In this document: one piece after another, positions 43,556 through 53,375 of the stretch | Position numbering within the stretch: position 1 is the stretch's first letter | How the letters are laid out: each line of letters begins with the position of its first letter | Source of the DNA: Woodsholea maritima DSM 17123 | GTDB taxonomy: Bacteria > Pseudomonadota > Alphaproteobacteria > Caulobacterales > Maricaulaceae | DNA: 64,000 nucleotides | Assembly (NCBI RefSeq): GCF_000382325.1 | Contig: NZ_KB908061.1 | Span: 28,681 to 92,680 of the forward strand | Reading direction: 5' to 3' | Position numbers and translations under genes: made by a program | The notes under the pieces: model-generated | The model's database searches: none | What the model was told of the DNA's origin: nothing | The model's input: the letters and a program-made list of their open reading frames with translations, nothing else

Positions 43556-44844
43556 TGAGCGCATCCATGTTGTTTCAAAACGCCCTCTTGATTGATCCCG
43601 AAGCGGGCACGCAAACGCGCGGTCATCTGCGCGTCGAAGACGGCTTTATTACGGACATCGGCACCGATCTTATCCCCAAAAGCGAGGGTGAAGGCGTCAT
43701 TGACGCCCAAGGCCAGGCCCTGGCCCCGGCACTGATTGATTTACGCGTCAATGCCTGCGCGCCCGGTATCAATGGGCCTGAACCTTTGCATATCACCTTC
43801 AAGGCCGCCGCCGCGGGCGGAATTGGCACCCTGGTGCTCAGCCCCGCCAGTGGTCAGGGCATCACCCGGCCTGAAGATCTCGAATGGCTGGATTATCAGG
43901 CGCTAAGTGCCCCTGTACGCGTTCTGGGCGCGGGCTATGGCCTGGATGGTGAGGACGGCCTGTCTGAAATCGGATTGATGCTGCGCGCGGGCGCGGCCTA
44001 TATCGGCGATAAAGGTAAAGCCATAGCCGATACGCGTTTGGCCCGCCGGATCATGGCCTATGCCAGCACGTTTGATGCCGTGGTCTCCCTGCGCCCGGAT
44101 GATCCCTTCCTGGCCAGTGGCACGATCGCCCATGAATGCGATATGGCCGCACGGATGGGTTTATCCCAACGTCCCGGCGTGGGGGAGCGCATTGGGGCCC
44201 AGCGCGATGCAGCCCTAGCTGAACTGACCGGTGCGCGCTTGTTGATGGACCGCATCACCACGCGTGAGGGGTTGGAGGTTTTAAAAACCGCCAAACAAAA
44301 AGGCCTCGACGTTTATGGTTCAGTCCCGCTGACCCATCTTCTGTTCAACACGGTCGATATCGGCAGCTTCCAATCGGCCTATCGCTTTGAACCGCCTTTG
44401 CGCGAAGAAGAGGATCGTTTGGCGCTTATTGATGCGGTAAAATCGGGCCTGATAGATTTTGTGGTCTCCGATCACACGCCAATGGCGCATTTCGACAAGG
44501 ATCAACCCTTTGGCGATGCCAAGCCGGGCACCCAAGCGCTTGAAGCGTTACTGCCCGGTCTATGTCATCTGGTGGCAGAGGGCTATTTAACCCTGGCCGA
44601 AGCCTTGCGCGCGGTCACCTGTTGTCCTGCGGCCATGTTGGGGCTGGATCAGGGCCGGTTGAAAGTCGGCGCGCCCGCTGACTTGGTGCTGTTCAATCCC
44701 GACGCCCCCGCCTTAAGCCTGCGCCAGCCTGCGGTCTCCACCGCACCCAGCGTCTTTGCCGGACGGCGTTTGGCCGGTAAAGTCATCGCGACCTTTATTG
44801 AGGGCGAACTGGTCGCCCACGCCCCGACAGAGGATCACGCCTAG
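43555..44844 (+). CDS. pyrC: Non-catalytic dihydroorotase-like protein (PyrC', pseudo-DHOase)
   Basis: 429 residues of the amidohydrolase fold. The ATG at 43555 overlaps the pyrB stop (TGATG). The metal ligands of active dihydroorotases are gone: the expected D-x-H-V-H-L-R reads DLRVNAC (62-68); the ARLHIAH strand reads ARLLMDR; TDHAPH reads SDHTPM, keeping only the aspartate. Such proteins pair with PyrB as an inactive, stabilising subunit, with the true dihydroorotase encoded elsewhere. Many annotations will call it PyrC; the catalytic claim is doubtful here. Confidence 0.9.
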   Translation: MSASMLFQNALLIDPEAGTQTRGHLRVEDGFITDIGTDLIPKSEGEGVIDAQGQALAPALIDLRVNACAPGINGPEPLHITFKAAAAGGIGTLVLSPASGQGITRPEDLEWLDYQALSAPVRVLGAGYGLDGEDGLSEIGLMLRAGAAYIGDKGKAIADTRLARRIMAYASTFDAVVSLRPDDPFLASGTIAHECDMAARMGLSQRPGVGERIGAQRDAALAELTGARLLMDRITTREGLEVLKTAKQKGLDVYGSVPLTHLLFNTVDIGSFQSAYRFEPPLREEEDRLALIDAVKSGLIDFVVSDHTPMAHFDKDQPFGDAKPGTQALEALLPGLCHLVAEGYLTLAEALRAVTCCPAAMLGLDQGRLKVGAPADLVLFNPDAPALSLRQPAVSTAPSVFAGRRLAGKVIATFIEGELVAHAPTEDHA

Positions 44845-44846
44845 TC

Positions 44847-45452
44847 ATGACCTTTTCTCTTATGAACGTGTTGGCGCTCTTCGGGGGCTATCTGTTGGGC
44901 TCCATCCCCTTTGGCCTGGTCATTGTGCGTCTGGCGGGTCTGGGCGATATTCGCACCATTGGTTCTGGCAATATCGGCGCGACCAATGTGCTGCGCACAG
45001 GGCGTAAAGATTTGGCGCTGGTGACTTTGTTGTTAGATAGTGGCAAGGCCGGGCTAGCCTGCCTGATTTTCACCTATGGATTTCAAGACATTCAGGCCGG
45101 TTTGATTGCGGGCGGTGCGGCCTTCTTCGGCCATTGCTTCCCGGTCTGGTTGAAGTTTAAGGGTGGAAAAGGCGTTGCGACCTTCCTCGGCACGCTGCTC
45201 GCCGCCGCTTGGCCGGTGGGGCTTTTAACCTGCGCCACCTGGTTGGGCATGGCGCTGTTAGGGCGGATTTCCTCGCTCAGCGCTTTGATAGCCGCCGCAG
45301 CCGCCCCGCTCCTGGCGCTCGCTTTTCACCGGGTGGATGTGGCGATTTTAGCGGGATTTCTTGCCCTCTTGCTCTATTGGCGGCATAAGGCCAATATCGA
45401 AAGACTCCTCAAAGGCGAAGAACCCAAAATCGGGGACAAGAAAAAGGATTAG
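44847..45452 (+). CDS. plsY: Acyl-phosphate:glycerol-3-phosphate acyltransferase
   Basis: 201 residues with five membrane segments. It makes lysophosphatidic acid from acyl-phosphate in the inner membrane. The three conserved PlsY loops are present: GYLLGSIPFGLVI, GSGNIGATNVLRTGRK and FKGGKGVATFLG. A lysine-rich tail ends the protein. It begins two bases after the pyrC' stop and continues the same operon. Confidence 0.96.
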   Translation: MTFSLMNVLALFGGYLLGSIPFGLVIVRLAGLGDIRTIGSGNIGATNVLRTGRKDLALVTLLLDSGKAGLACLIFTYGFQDIQAGLIAGGAAFFGHCFPVWLKFKGGKGVATFLGTLLAAAWPVGLLTCATWLGMALLGRISSLSALIAAAAAPLLALAFHRVDVAILAGFLALLLYWRHKANIERLLKGEEPKIGDKKKD

Positions 45453-45455
45453 GCT

Positions 45456-46604
45456 ATGATCGGCCCCTTAAGTGAACGCCAAAGGGTCCACTGGCTACGC
45501 CTCTGCTTTACGCCCCATGTCGGGCCGGTGACGTTTTTCAAACTGCTCGACCGGTTTAAAACCCCAGAAGCTGTTATCAAGGCCCTTCCCGACCTCACCC
45601 GGCGCGGGGGCCGGATCAATCCCTTAAAAGTCCCAACCGAAGCCGAGATGGAAGATCTGATCGCGCGTCATGATCATTGGGGCGCGCGGATCTGGCTAGC
45701 TGGCGATCCAGATTTTCCGGCGCTCTTGAAAGCGCTTGATCCGCCGCCGCCCGTGATCTTCTCAGCCGGGCATTTAGATGTCAGTACGCCGCTGACCTGC
45801 GCCATCGTCGGTTCGCGCAATGCCTCCGCCGTGGGATTAAGGTTTGCCGGAAATATCGCACGAGCCCTGGGCGAGCGCGATGTGCATGTCGTGTCGGGTA
45901 TGGCGCGCGGCATTGACGGCGCAGCCCATGCCGCCAGCCTGGACACCGGTACGATTGCGGTACTGGCGGGCGGGCTCGATCAGATTTATCCGCCCGAGCA
46001 CAAAGATCTCTACAATGCGATTTGGCAAAAAGGCCGCCTGATCGCAGAGCGTCCCCTGGGCTATCATCCCAGCGCGCGTGATTTCCCGCGGCGCAATCGG
46101 ATCATTTCCGGCCTTGCCAAAGCAACTTTGGTGGTGGAGGCCAGTGAGCGCTCCGGCTCTCTGATCACGGCGCGCTTCGCATTGGAGCAAAATCGCGAGG
46201 TGATGGCCGTACCGGGCTCTCCCCTCGATCCCCGCTCGAAAGGCACCAATGGCCTGATCCGTCAGGGCGCAACCTTGATTGAAAGCGTCGATGATGTGAT
46301 GGAGGTCTTGGCGCATCACCATCTGGGCCAGGAAGGCCAAGCCAGCCTGTTTGAACCTGGCGAGAATGATTATGCCCACGGTGCCCGCGATTATGACGCC
46401 ATGGACAAGGCCGTCGATCGGGCGCGCGAAACCATTGCCGATCTCCTCTCCCCCTCGCCCATCAGCCGTGATGAACTGGCCCGCGTCAGTGATATTCCGC
46501 TTCCCATCGTGATGGCGGTTCTGGTTGAGTTGGAATTGGCCGGACGATGTGAAATTGCCCCCGGCGGGCAGGTGCGCGCGCTTTACAGTGATGATTTCAG
46601 CTAA
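45456..46604 (+). CDS. dprA: DNA processing protein DprA
   Basis: 382 residues. DprA loads RecA on single-stranded DNA during natural transformation. A short helical N-terminal domain leads into the Rossmann domain: CAIVGSRNASAVGLRFAGN, VVSGMARGIDGAAHAASL, AVLAGGLDQIYPPEH and NRIISGLAKATLVVEA. A winged-helix C-terminal domain (about 320-382, DELARVSDIPLPIVMAVL) completes it. Last gene of the pyrB operon, three bases after plsY. Confidence 0.96.
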   Translation: MIGPLSERQRVHWLRLCFTPHVGPVTFFKLLDRFKTPEAVIKALPDLTRRGGRINPLKVPTEAEMEDLIARHDHWGARIWLAGDPDFPALLKALDPPPPVIFSAGHLDVSTPLTCAIVGSRNASAVGLRFAGNIARALGERDVHVVSGMARGIDGAAHAASLDTGTIAVLAGGLDQIYPPEHKDLYNAIWQKGRLIAERPLGYHPSARDFPRRNRIISGLAKATLVVEASERSGSLITARFALEQNREVMAVPGSPLDPRSKGTNGLIRQGATLIESVDDVMEVLAHHHLGQEGQASLFEPGENDYAHGARDYDAMDKAVDRARETIADLLSPSPISRDELARVSDIPLPIVMAVLVELELAGRCEIAPGGQVRALYSDDFS

Positions 46605-46616
46605 GGTCGGTTCAGC

Positions 46617-46844
46617 CTAGGTGATAATCATCCGCGGACCTTCATCATTGTCCTCAGGGGGCAAGGGATCTGCACGAAACTCCTGATCGGCCAGTTTCGC
46701 ACACGCGCTTAACATCGCGCTGGTCGCGGGCAAATCGCGCGCCAGCGCATACTGCGCTAAACCTTCAATCATTTCTTCCAGATAGGCCTGTGCGTCTTCA
46801 GGTGCCGTTTCAAGAAGGCCGGATTGCATCAGGAAATCATTCAT
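46617..46844 (-). CDS. Small uncharacterised acidic protein
   Basis: 75 residues, family not recognised. It is helical and acidic (AQAYLEEMIEGLAQYALARD) and ends in EDNDEGPRMIIT. No membrane segment or signal is seen. It converges with dprA, 12 bases away, and its start faces topA with 209 bases between. Length and composition are consistent with a real gene, but nothing in the sequence gives a role. Confidence 0.6.
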   Translation of the reverse strand: MNDFLMQSGLLETAPEDAQAYLEEMIEGLAQYALARDLPATSAMLSACAKLADQEFRADPLPPEDNDEGPRMIIT

Positions 46845-47053
46845 GGCTACACACGCACAACCTTTAATTGCTTACCCGTCATTTTCTACCTATACTTGCG
46901 CCACTTTCAACCCCGCTTCTCACTTATTCCATCGGTGAAAACACCGGTTTTTTTCAAACAACAGCGCGCGCATATTGACTTGACACCCGACCTCGCCCAC
47001 GTTCGCCCGCCGCGAGCCCCTTTATTTTAAGGCCAAACCCCGAGTCGTTGCGC

Positions 47054-49786
47054 ATGAATGTTGTCGTCGTCGAATCCCCAGCTAAAGCCAAGACAATTAA
47101 CAAATATTTGGGCTCCGATTATACGGTTTTAGCCAGCTTTGGCCATGTGCGCGATCTGCCCGCCAAAGATGGCTCGGTCAAGCCTGATGAAGATTTTGCC
47201 ATGGTTTGGGAGGTTGATGCCCAATCTGCCCCCAAGGTGAAAGCCATTGCCGACGCCGTCAAAGGCGCAGATCGCCTGATCCTGGCCACTGACCCGGATC
47301 GCGAAGGCGAGGCGATTTCCTGGCACTTGCTGGAGGCTTTGACCAAGCGCCGCGTCTTAAAAGATGTGCGCATTCAGCGGGTCGCCTTCAATGCGATCAC
47401 GAAAAAGGCCGTCATGGATGCCATGGCCGCGCCGCGTGATATTGATATGGAATTGGTCGAAGCCTATCTGGCACGCCGCGCGCTGGATTATCTGGTAGGC
47501 TTCACCCTGTCGCCCGTTCTGTGGCGTAAATTGCCCGGCGCACGCTCGGCCGGACGTGTGCAATCGGTGGCCTTGCGCCTGATTACCGAGCGCGAGCACG
47601 AGATTGAAATCTTCAAACCGCAAGAATACTGGACCGTCGAAGCCGACATGACCAGTGAGGGGTCAAATCCCTTCCGCGCCAAGCTCTCCAAGTTTGAAGA
47701 CAAGAAAATCACCCGCCTGTCCGTCACGGATGAGGCAATGGCGAAACGCGCTGAAAAAGCGATCAGTGAAGCTAATTTCACCATTGCCGCGGTTGAGGCC
47801 AAGCCCACTAAGCGCAATCCTTCACCGCCCTTCACCACATCGACCTTACAGCAAGAAGCCGCACGCAAGCTGGGCTTTGATGCCCAGCGCACCATGCGCA
47901 CCGCCCAGCGCCTGTATGAAGGGATTGATATCGGCGGGGAAACCACCGGCCTGATCACCTATATGCGGACCGATGGCGTCTCGATGGATCCCGGTGCCAT
48001 GAATGAGGCGCGCCGCCAGATCGGCTCTGAGTTCGGCGAAAACTACGTGCCTGAAAAGCCGCGCTTCTATTCGACCAAGGCGAAAAACGCTCAGGAAGCT
48101 CACGAAGCGATCCGCCCGACCAGTTTTATGCGCACACCGTCCTCTTTGCGTCTCGAAGGCGATCAGGCCCGGCTTTATAGCCTGATTTGGAAGCGCGCCA
48201 TGGCGAGCCAAATGGAAAGCGCCCAGCTGGAACGCACCACGATCGACATCGAGAATGAAGACAAATCCCTGGCGCTGCGCGCCACGGGCTCGGTCGTGAC
48301 GTTCGATGGTTTCTTTGCGATCTATCAAGAAGGCCGCGATGATGAAGAGGATGAGGGTGAAAACCGCTTGCCAGCTGTGAAGCAGGGCGCGGGTGCCAAC
48401 CCAGAGACCATTTTCACCACACAGAGCTTCACCCAGCCGCCCCCGCGCTATACTGAGGCCAGCCTGGTGAAAAAAATGGAAGAGCTGGGCATTGGTCGGC
48501 CTTCGACCTATGCCTCGGTCCTCTCGGTGCTACGCGATCGCGATTATGTGCGCATGGACGACAAACGCTTTGTGCCTGAGGACAAAGGCCGCGTCGTTAT
48601 TGCCTTCCTGGAAAACTTCTTCGCGCGGTACGTGCAGTATGACTTCACGGCCGATCTGGAAGATCAGCTTGATAAAGTCTCTGAAGGCTCGCTCGATTGG
48701 AAAGAGCTTTTACGCCAGTTCTGGACCGACTTCCATGGCGCGGTTGAGGATATTGCCGATCTGCGCATCAGCCATGTGATTGATGCGATGAATGAGGCGC
48801 TGGCCCCGCTCATCTATCCGGCCCGCGAAGATGGCTCTGATCCCAAGATCTGCCCCTCATGTAATGAAGGCGGGTTATCGCTGCGCCTGGGCCGTCATGG
48901 GGCCTTTGTGGGCTGTTCCAACTATCCTGAATGCCGTTATACCCGTCCGCTCAATGGCGATGCAGAAGCGGCCATCGAGGGCGATGGCGAGCTGGGTGCT
49001 GATCCAGAAACCGGCGCAACGGTTTATTTGAAAGACGGCCGCTTTGGCCCCTATGTCGAAATGGCCGTTGAGGGCGAGGATAAGCCCCGGCGCGGATCCA
49101 TCCCCAAGGGCTGGGACGCCAAAGCGCTGGATCTGGAAAAAGCGTTGAAGCTGATCTATCTGCCGCGTGAAGTGGGCGCACACCCTGAAGATGGGGAGAT
49201 GATAACCGCGGCGATTGGGCGCTTTGGCCCCTATATCAAGCACGGTAAAGTCTATGCGAACCTACCTAATGTTGATGAGGTTTTCGATATTGGCCTGAAC
49301 CGGGCGGTGTCTGTGCTGGCCGATAAAAAGGCCAATCCGCGCGGGCGCGCCGCAGCGGCAGAACCCATAAAAGTACTGGGCGAACACCCCGAAGAGGGCG
49401 GTGAGATCCAGGTGCTTAAAGGGCGCTATGGCCCCTACATCAAGCATGGTAAGATCAATGCGACCTTGCCCAAGGATCTGGACCCGATGGAGGTCACGCT
49501 TGAGCAGGCTTTAGAGCTGATCACCGCTAAAGCCGCCAAGGCTCCGAAGAAAAAGGCCCCCGCGAAGAAGGCTCCGGCCAAGAAAAAAGCGCCTGCGAAG
49601 ACATCCACCGCGAAAGCGGCCAAGGATGAGGGCCCAGAAAAAAAACCGGCGGCGAAAAAAACGGCGGCGAAAAAGGCTCCAGCCAAGAAAACCGCCGCTA
49701 AATCAACGACGACCAAGACAACCCCTGCGAAGAAAACGCCCGCCAAAACCAAGGCGGCCAAGGATGACCCCAGCGAAGAGGCTTAA
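47054..49786 (+). CDS. topA: DNA topoisomerase I
   Basis: 910 residues, type IA topoisomerase that relaxes negative supercoils. I chose the ATG at 47054 (MNVVVVESPAKAKTINKYLG); a TTG two codons earlier is unlikely. The Toprim domain has LATDPDREGEAISWH, and the catalytic tyrosine is Y303 in GLITYMRTDG. One zinc finger (CPSCNEGG ... CSNYPEC) and two or three decayed finger-like GRFGPYIKHGK repeats follow. The tail is a lysine/alanine-rich array (KKAPAKK, AAKKTAAK) that should bind DNA non-specifically, as in other alphaproteobacteria. It heads a five-gene cluster. Confidence 0.97.
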   Translation: MNVVVVESPAKAKTINKYLGSDYTVLASFGHVRDLPAKDGSVKPDEDFAMVWEVDAQSAPKVKAIADAVKGADRLILATDPDREGEAISWHLLEALTKRRVLKDVRIQRVAFNAITKKAVMDAMAAPRDIDMELVEAYLARRALDYLVGFTLSPVLWRKLPGARSAGRVQSVALRLITEREHEIEIFKPQEYWTVEADMTSEGSNPFRAKLSKFEDKKITRLSVTDEAMAKRAEKAISEANFTIAAVEAKPTKRNPSPPFTTSTLQQEAARKLGFDAQRTMRTAQRLYEGIDIGGETTGLITYMRTDGVSMDPGAMNEARRQIGSEFGENYVPEKPRFYSTKAKNAQEAHEAIRPTSFMRTPSSLRLEGDQARLYSLIWKRAMASQMESAQLERTTIDIENEDKSLALRATGSVVTFDGFFAIYQEGRDDEEDEGENRLPAVKQGAGANPETIFTTQSFTQPPPRYTEASLVKKMEELGIGRPSTYASVLSVLRDRDYVRMDDKRFVPEDKGRVVIAFLENFFARYVQYDFTADLEDQLDKVSEGSLDWKELLRQFWTDFHGAVEDIADLRISHVIDAMNEALAPLIYPAREDGSDPKICPSCNEGGLSLRLGRHGAFVGCSNYPECRYTRPLNGDAEAAIEGDGELGADPETGATVYLKDGRFGPYVEMAVEGEDKPRRGSIPKGWDAKALDLEKALKLIYLPREVGAHPEDGEMITAAIGRFGPYIKHGKVYANLPNVDEVFDIGLNRAVSVLADKKANPRGRAAAAEPIKVLGEHPEEGGEIQVLKGRYGPYIKHGKINATLPKDLDPMEVTLEQALELITAKAAKAPKKKAPAKKAPAKKKAPAKTSTAKAAKDEGPEKKPAAKKTAAKKAPAKKTAAKSTTTKTTPAKKTPAKTKAAKDDPSEEA

Positions 49787-49789
49787 AAT

Positions 49790-52045
49790 TTGACCCATTC
49801 CCCCCTGCCCGATGGATTAACCCGCGACGCTATACTTTCAGCGATCAAGGCACAGGGCGGCCGACTGGGTAAGCGCGAAATTGCCAAAGCGTTGAGCATT
49901 CGCGGCGATGACCGCATCGCCCTGAAACGCCTGCTTAAAGACATGGAAGACGAAGGCAGCCTGACGCGCACGGCGGGGCGTGATTATGCTCTTCCTAATG
50001 AGCTACCTTCTGTCACGGTCGTCCAGGTCATCGACCGCGATGTCGATGGGGAATTGCTGTGCCAACCCTTAAAGGGTGAGGGTGAATACCCCACCATTCG
50101 TCTGGCCCCTGGTGAGGGCGCAGGCGGGAAAAATGAGCGCGCGGTTGGTATTGGCGATAAGCTGCTGGTGCGCTTAAGCCCCGAAGATGACGGCCAATAT
50201 GAAGCGCGCATTATCAAGAAGCTAGGCGGCTCCGCGCACAAAATCCTCTGTGTCATGCGCAAGAATGAGAATGGCTCCGGGCGTCTGATCCCGGTTGATC
50301 GGCGCACCAAATATGAGCTGATCCCCGTCAAGGGCGAAAGCGCCAAGGCCAATGATGGCGATCTGGTGATGTGCCGGCTGTCGAGCGAAAAACGCTATGG
50401 CTTGAAAACCGCCATCATCGAAGAAGTGATCGGCGATGCAAATTCACCGCGCGCGGGCTCAATCATTGCGCTGGCTGAACATGGCGTGCCCACGGGCTTT
50501 GGCGCAGCCGAGCTGGAATACGTCAAAAACATCGCTCCGGTTGGGATGGAGGGGCGCGAGGATCTGCGCGACATTCCCCTGATCACCATCGACCCGGCCG
50601 ATGCACGCGACCATGACGACGCCGTCTGGGCGGGTCCCGATGAAGATCCCACCAATAAAGATGGCTGGGTGGTTCTGGTCGCCATTGCCGATGTCGCGGC
50701 CTATGTCATCGGGGATAGCCCACTGGACCAAGGCGCGCGCGCGCGCGGCGTTTCGGTCTATTTACCTGATCGGGTCGTGCCGATGCTGCCTGAACGCTTG
50801 TCCAACGATTTATGCTCGCTGCGCGAGATGGAAGAGCGCCCTTGCCTGGCTGTGCGCATGGTTTTTGATCGCAATGGCAATAAGAAATCCCATCGCTTCA
50901 TTCGCGGCTGGATGCGCTCTGCGGCGAAACTGGCCTATGAAGAGGCGCAGGCCGCCATTGATGGCCAAGGCACAGGTAAAGCCGAAACCTTGAAGAAGGA
51001 CGTGCTGGAGCCCCTATGGGCGGCCTATCGTGTGTTGAAAGACGCCCGTGACCGGCGTGACCCGCTGAATATTGACGCGCCAGAGCGCAAAGTCCGCGTC
51101 AATGAAGCCGGCGAAGTCACCGGTATTGAACGGCGCGAGCGCTTGGAAGCGCATATGCTGATCGAAGAAATGATGATCCAGGCCAATGTCGCGGCGGCCG
51201 AAGCGCTGGAAGAAAAAAAATCGCCCCTCATCTACCGCGTTCATGATGAGCCGGGCTCGGAAAAGATTGATTCGCTCGCGGATTTCCTGCCCACCGTGAA
51301 TTTGAAATGGACCAAAGCCGAACGCCCCACCACCCAGCGCTTTAACAAGGTTCTGGACATGGCGCGCGGCAGTGACCATTGGGAAACCGTCAATGAAGTG
51401 GTCCTGCGTAGCCAATCTCAGGCCGTCTATGATGTACGCAATATCGGTCACTTCGGCCTCAATCTGACGAAATACGCCCACTTCACCTCACCCATTCGCC
51501 GCTATGCCGACCTCACCGTCCATCGCGGTCTGATCCGCGCCTATAAGCTGGGGCCCAATGGCCAAAGCGATAGCGAGCAAGTCCAGCTGGAACGGATCGC
51601 CGAAGACACCACCGCCAATGAACGCCGCGCCATGGCGGCCGAGCGCGATGCGGTCGATCGCTTTATCGCCAATTGGCTCTCTGGCCGGGTTGGCGGAGAG
51701 TTTGAGGGCCGCATCACCGGCGTCACCCGCTTTGGGGCCTTCGTGCGCCTGCATGAAACCGGGGCCGATGGCCTGTGTCCAGTTTCGCAATTGGGCAATG
51801 AATATTTCCGCCATGATGAGCGCGCCCATGCCCTAGTCGGGGAAGGCTCCGGCAACACCTATCGTTTAGGCATGAGCGTTAAAGTGCGCTTGTTAGAGGC
51901 AACGCCGCTGACGGGGGGGCTTCTCTTTGAGATCTTAACCCCACCGGAGGCGGGCAAGAAGCCGCCCCATCGCAGTCATCGCCGTGATTCGGCCCGCCGC
52001 GAGGATCGCTCCAGCCGATCACGCCTGCGCCGACGTAAAAAATAG
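49790..52045 (+). CDS. rnr: Ribonuclease R
   Basis: 751 residues, 3'-5' exoribonuclease that degrades structured RNA. The only plausible start is TTG at 49790, four bases after the topA stop, with GAGG about nine bases upstream. A winged-helix N-terminus (LGKREIAKALSIRGDD) is followed by cold-shock domains. The RNB domain has the catalytic aspartates in TIDPADARDHDDAVW, and the S1 domain (FEGRITGVTRFGAFVRLHETG) lies near the end. A basic tail (RRDSARREDRSS) closes it. Translational coupling to topA is likely. Confidence 0.95.
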   Translation: MTHSPLPDGLTRDAILSAIKAQGGRLGKREIAKALSIRGDDRIALKRLLKDMEDEGSLTRTAGRDYALPNELPSVTVVQVIDRDVDGELLCQPLKGEGEYPTIRLAPGEGAGGKNERAVGIGDKLLVRLSPEDDGQYEARIIKKLGGSAHKILCVMRKNENGSGRLIPVDRRTKYELIPVKGESAKANDGDLVMCRLSSEKRYGLKTAIIEEVIGDANSPRAGSIIALAEHGVPTGFGAAELEYVKNIAPVGMEGREDLRDIPLITIDPADARDHDDAVWAGPDEDPTNKDGWVVLVAIADVAAYVIGDSPLDQGARARGVSVYLPDRVVPMLPERLSNDLCSLREMEERPCLAVRMVFDRNGNKKSHRFIRGWMRSAAKLAYEEAQAAIDGQGTGKAETLKKDVLEPLWAAYRVLKDARDRRDPLNIDAPERKVRVNEAGEVTGIERRERLEAHMLIEEMMIQANVAAAEALEEKKSPLIYRVHDEPGSEKIDSLADFLPTVNLKWTKAERPTTQRFNKVLDMARGSDHWETVNEVVLRSQSQAVYDVRNIGHFGLNLTKYAHFTSPIRRYADLTVHRGLIRAYKLGPNGQSDSEQVQLERIAEDTTANERRAMAAERDAVDRFIANWLSGRVGGEFEGRITGVTRFGAFVRLHETGADGLCPVSQLGNEYFRHDERAHALVGEGSGNTYRLGMSVKVRLLEATPLTGGLLFEILTPPEAGKKPPHRSHRRDSARREDRSSRSRLRRRKK

Positions 52046-52073
52046 GACCTAAACCTAAAAGTGAACAAATTCC

Positions 52074-52760
52074 ATGCAAGCGCCTGAAACGATAAAAGAA
52101 CCTAAGATTATCGCGCTTCGCCCCAAACTGGCCGCCAGCCTGATCCTCACCCGAACGCAGTCAAATGGCACAAAAGAGGTTTTATTGGGCCGACGTTCAG
52201 GTCATCATGTCTTCATGCCAAAAAAATATGTATTTCCCGGCGGGCGCGTTGATCGGATCGACACCTATGCCCCGCTTGCCCGTGAATTATCTCGTGAAAC
52301 CTCTGATCTGATGGGCCGCGCCCTCAGCGCGCCGCGCGCACGCGCGGTCGCTGCCGCGGCCTTGCGCGAAACGGCCGAAGAAACCGGTCTATTGATCGCA
52401 CAGCCCGGTGCCATCCGCAGCGCCCACCCCGCCTGGGCCCCGTTTCGCAATGCCGGTGTTCAGCCCACGGCAGAGCCTTTGCGCCTGATGACCCGCGCCA
52501 TTACACCGCCCGGGCGCAAGCGCCGCTTTGATGCCTGGTTCTTCCATGTGGAGATTGACCATCTTTATGGGGATCAAAACCCGGTCAGCAATGGTGAATT
52601 GGAAGATCTGAAATGGGTTGATCTCGATGAAGCGCGTCATCTGGACATTCCCCACATCACTCATTTCGTCCTGGAAGAAACCAAGGCGCAATTAAAAGCG
52701 CCGCAACCGATTCGCTATGTCCGTACACGTCATAAATCAGAAGAGGTGGTCGCCCTATGA
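52074..52760 (+). CDS. NUDIX hydrolase
   Basis: 228 residues. The NUDIX box is present though stretched: YVFPGGRVD, an insert of about 30 residues, then AALRETAEETGLLI with the REtaEEtG core. These enzymes hydrolyse nucleoside diphosphates linked to another group; the long insert fits the subgroup related to CoA- or NADH-pyrophosphatases. The substrate is unknown. It overlaps the next, related gene by four bases (ATGA). Confidence 0.9.
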   Translation: MQAPETIKEPKIIALRPKLAASLILTRTQSNGTKEVLLGRRSGHHVFMPKKYVFPGGRVDRIDTYAPLARELSRETSDLMGRALSAPRARAVAAAALRETAEETGLLIAQPGAIRSAHPAWAPFRNAGVQPTAEPLRLMTRAITPPGRKRRFDAWFFHVEIDHLYGDQNPVSNGELEDLKWVDLDEARHLDIPHITHFVLEETKAQLKAPQPIRYVRTRHKSEEVVAL

Positions 52761-53368
52761 CCATCACACGAGCGAAAGACGCCGCGGCCCTTTTGATTTT
52801 GGATCAACAAGGTCACAAAGTTCTATTGGGGCGCAAGGATGGCCAATATACCCTGCCGCTGGCTTTCGTAGAGAGCAGCGATGGCAAAGCCCCGGGCCCC
52901 TACCGCAAAATCTCCAATAAGCGTCTGGGCGCGCCTGAACATCGCGCCTGCGCCTTTATGGATGCAGCCTTGCGCGCCAGTGTTGAGCATTTAGGCCTGA
53001 TGATCACCACGCAAATCGATCCTCCACCCCCGCCTGCGCGCGGGCTGTGGGGCCGGATTGCCCGCCATGGCCTGATCCCGGACCGTATGCAGTTGACCTA
53101 TCTGGGCCGCGCGCTGTCACCGTCTGATGCACCAGAACGCTGGCATATTCGGGTTTTTACCGCGCCCTATGGGGCGGTGGCCAATTCGCTGCGCCGTACC
53201 GCGCCCACCGCCCGCCCAGTCTGGATGGGTCCGGACGAAGCGCAAGATGTGTTGAGCCATAGTCCCGTCGCGCCCTTTCCTGGCCTGGCGTTTAAATATC
53301 TGGGGGCTCACCCCAAGCCCTTGCTGGCCTCCTATCGCTCTGGACGATTGCGCCTGTCACGGCTATAG
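52757..53368 (+). CDS. NUDIX-fold protein with degenerate catalytic box
   Basis: 203 residues, related to the preceding NUDIX protein (LLGRKDGQYTLPLAFVES opens the domain; LGRAL and WHIRVFTAPY recur). The catalytic REtaEEtG core reads RASVEHLG, losing the first glutamate and the second of the EE pair. It is therefore probably inactive as a hydrolase or altered in metal use, and may bind ligands or the active neighbour. Tandem and translationally coupled arrangement supports a joint role. Confidence 0.75.
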   Translation: MTITRAKDAAALLILDQQGHKVLLGRKDGQYTLPLAFVESSDGKAPGPYRKISNKRLGAPEHRACAFMDAALRASVEHLGLMITTQIDPPPPPARGLWGRIARHGLIPDRMQLTYLGRALSPSDAPERWHIRVFTAPYGAVANSLRRTAPTARPVWMGPDEAQDVLSHSPVAPFPGLAFKYLGAHPKPLLASYRSGRLRLSRL

Positions 53369-53375
53369 CCGGGCG

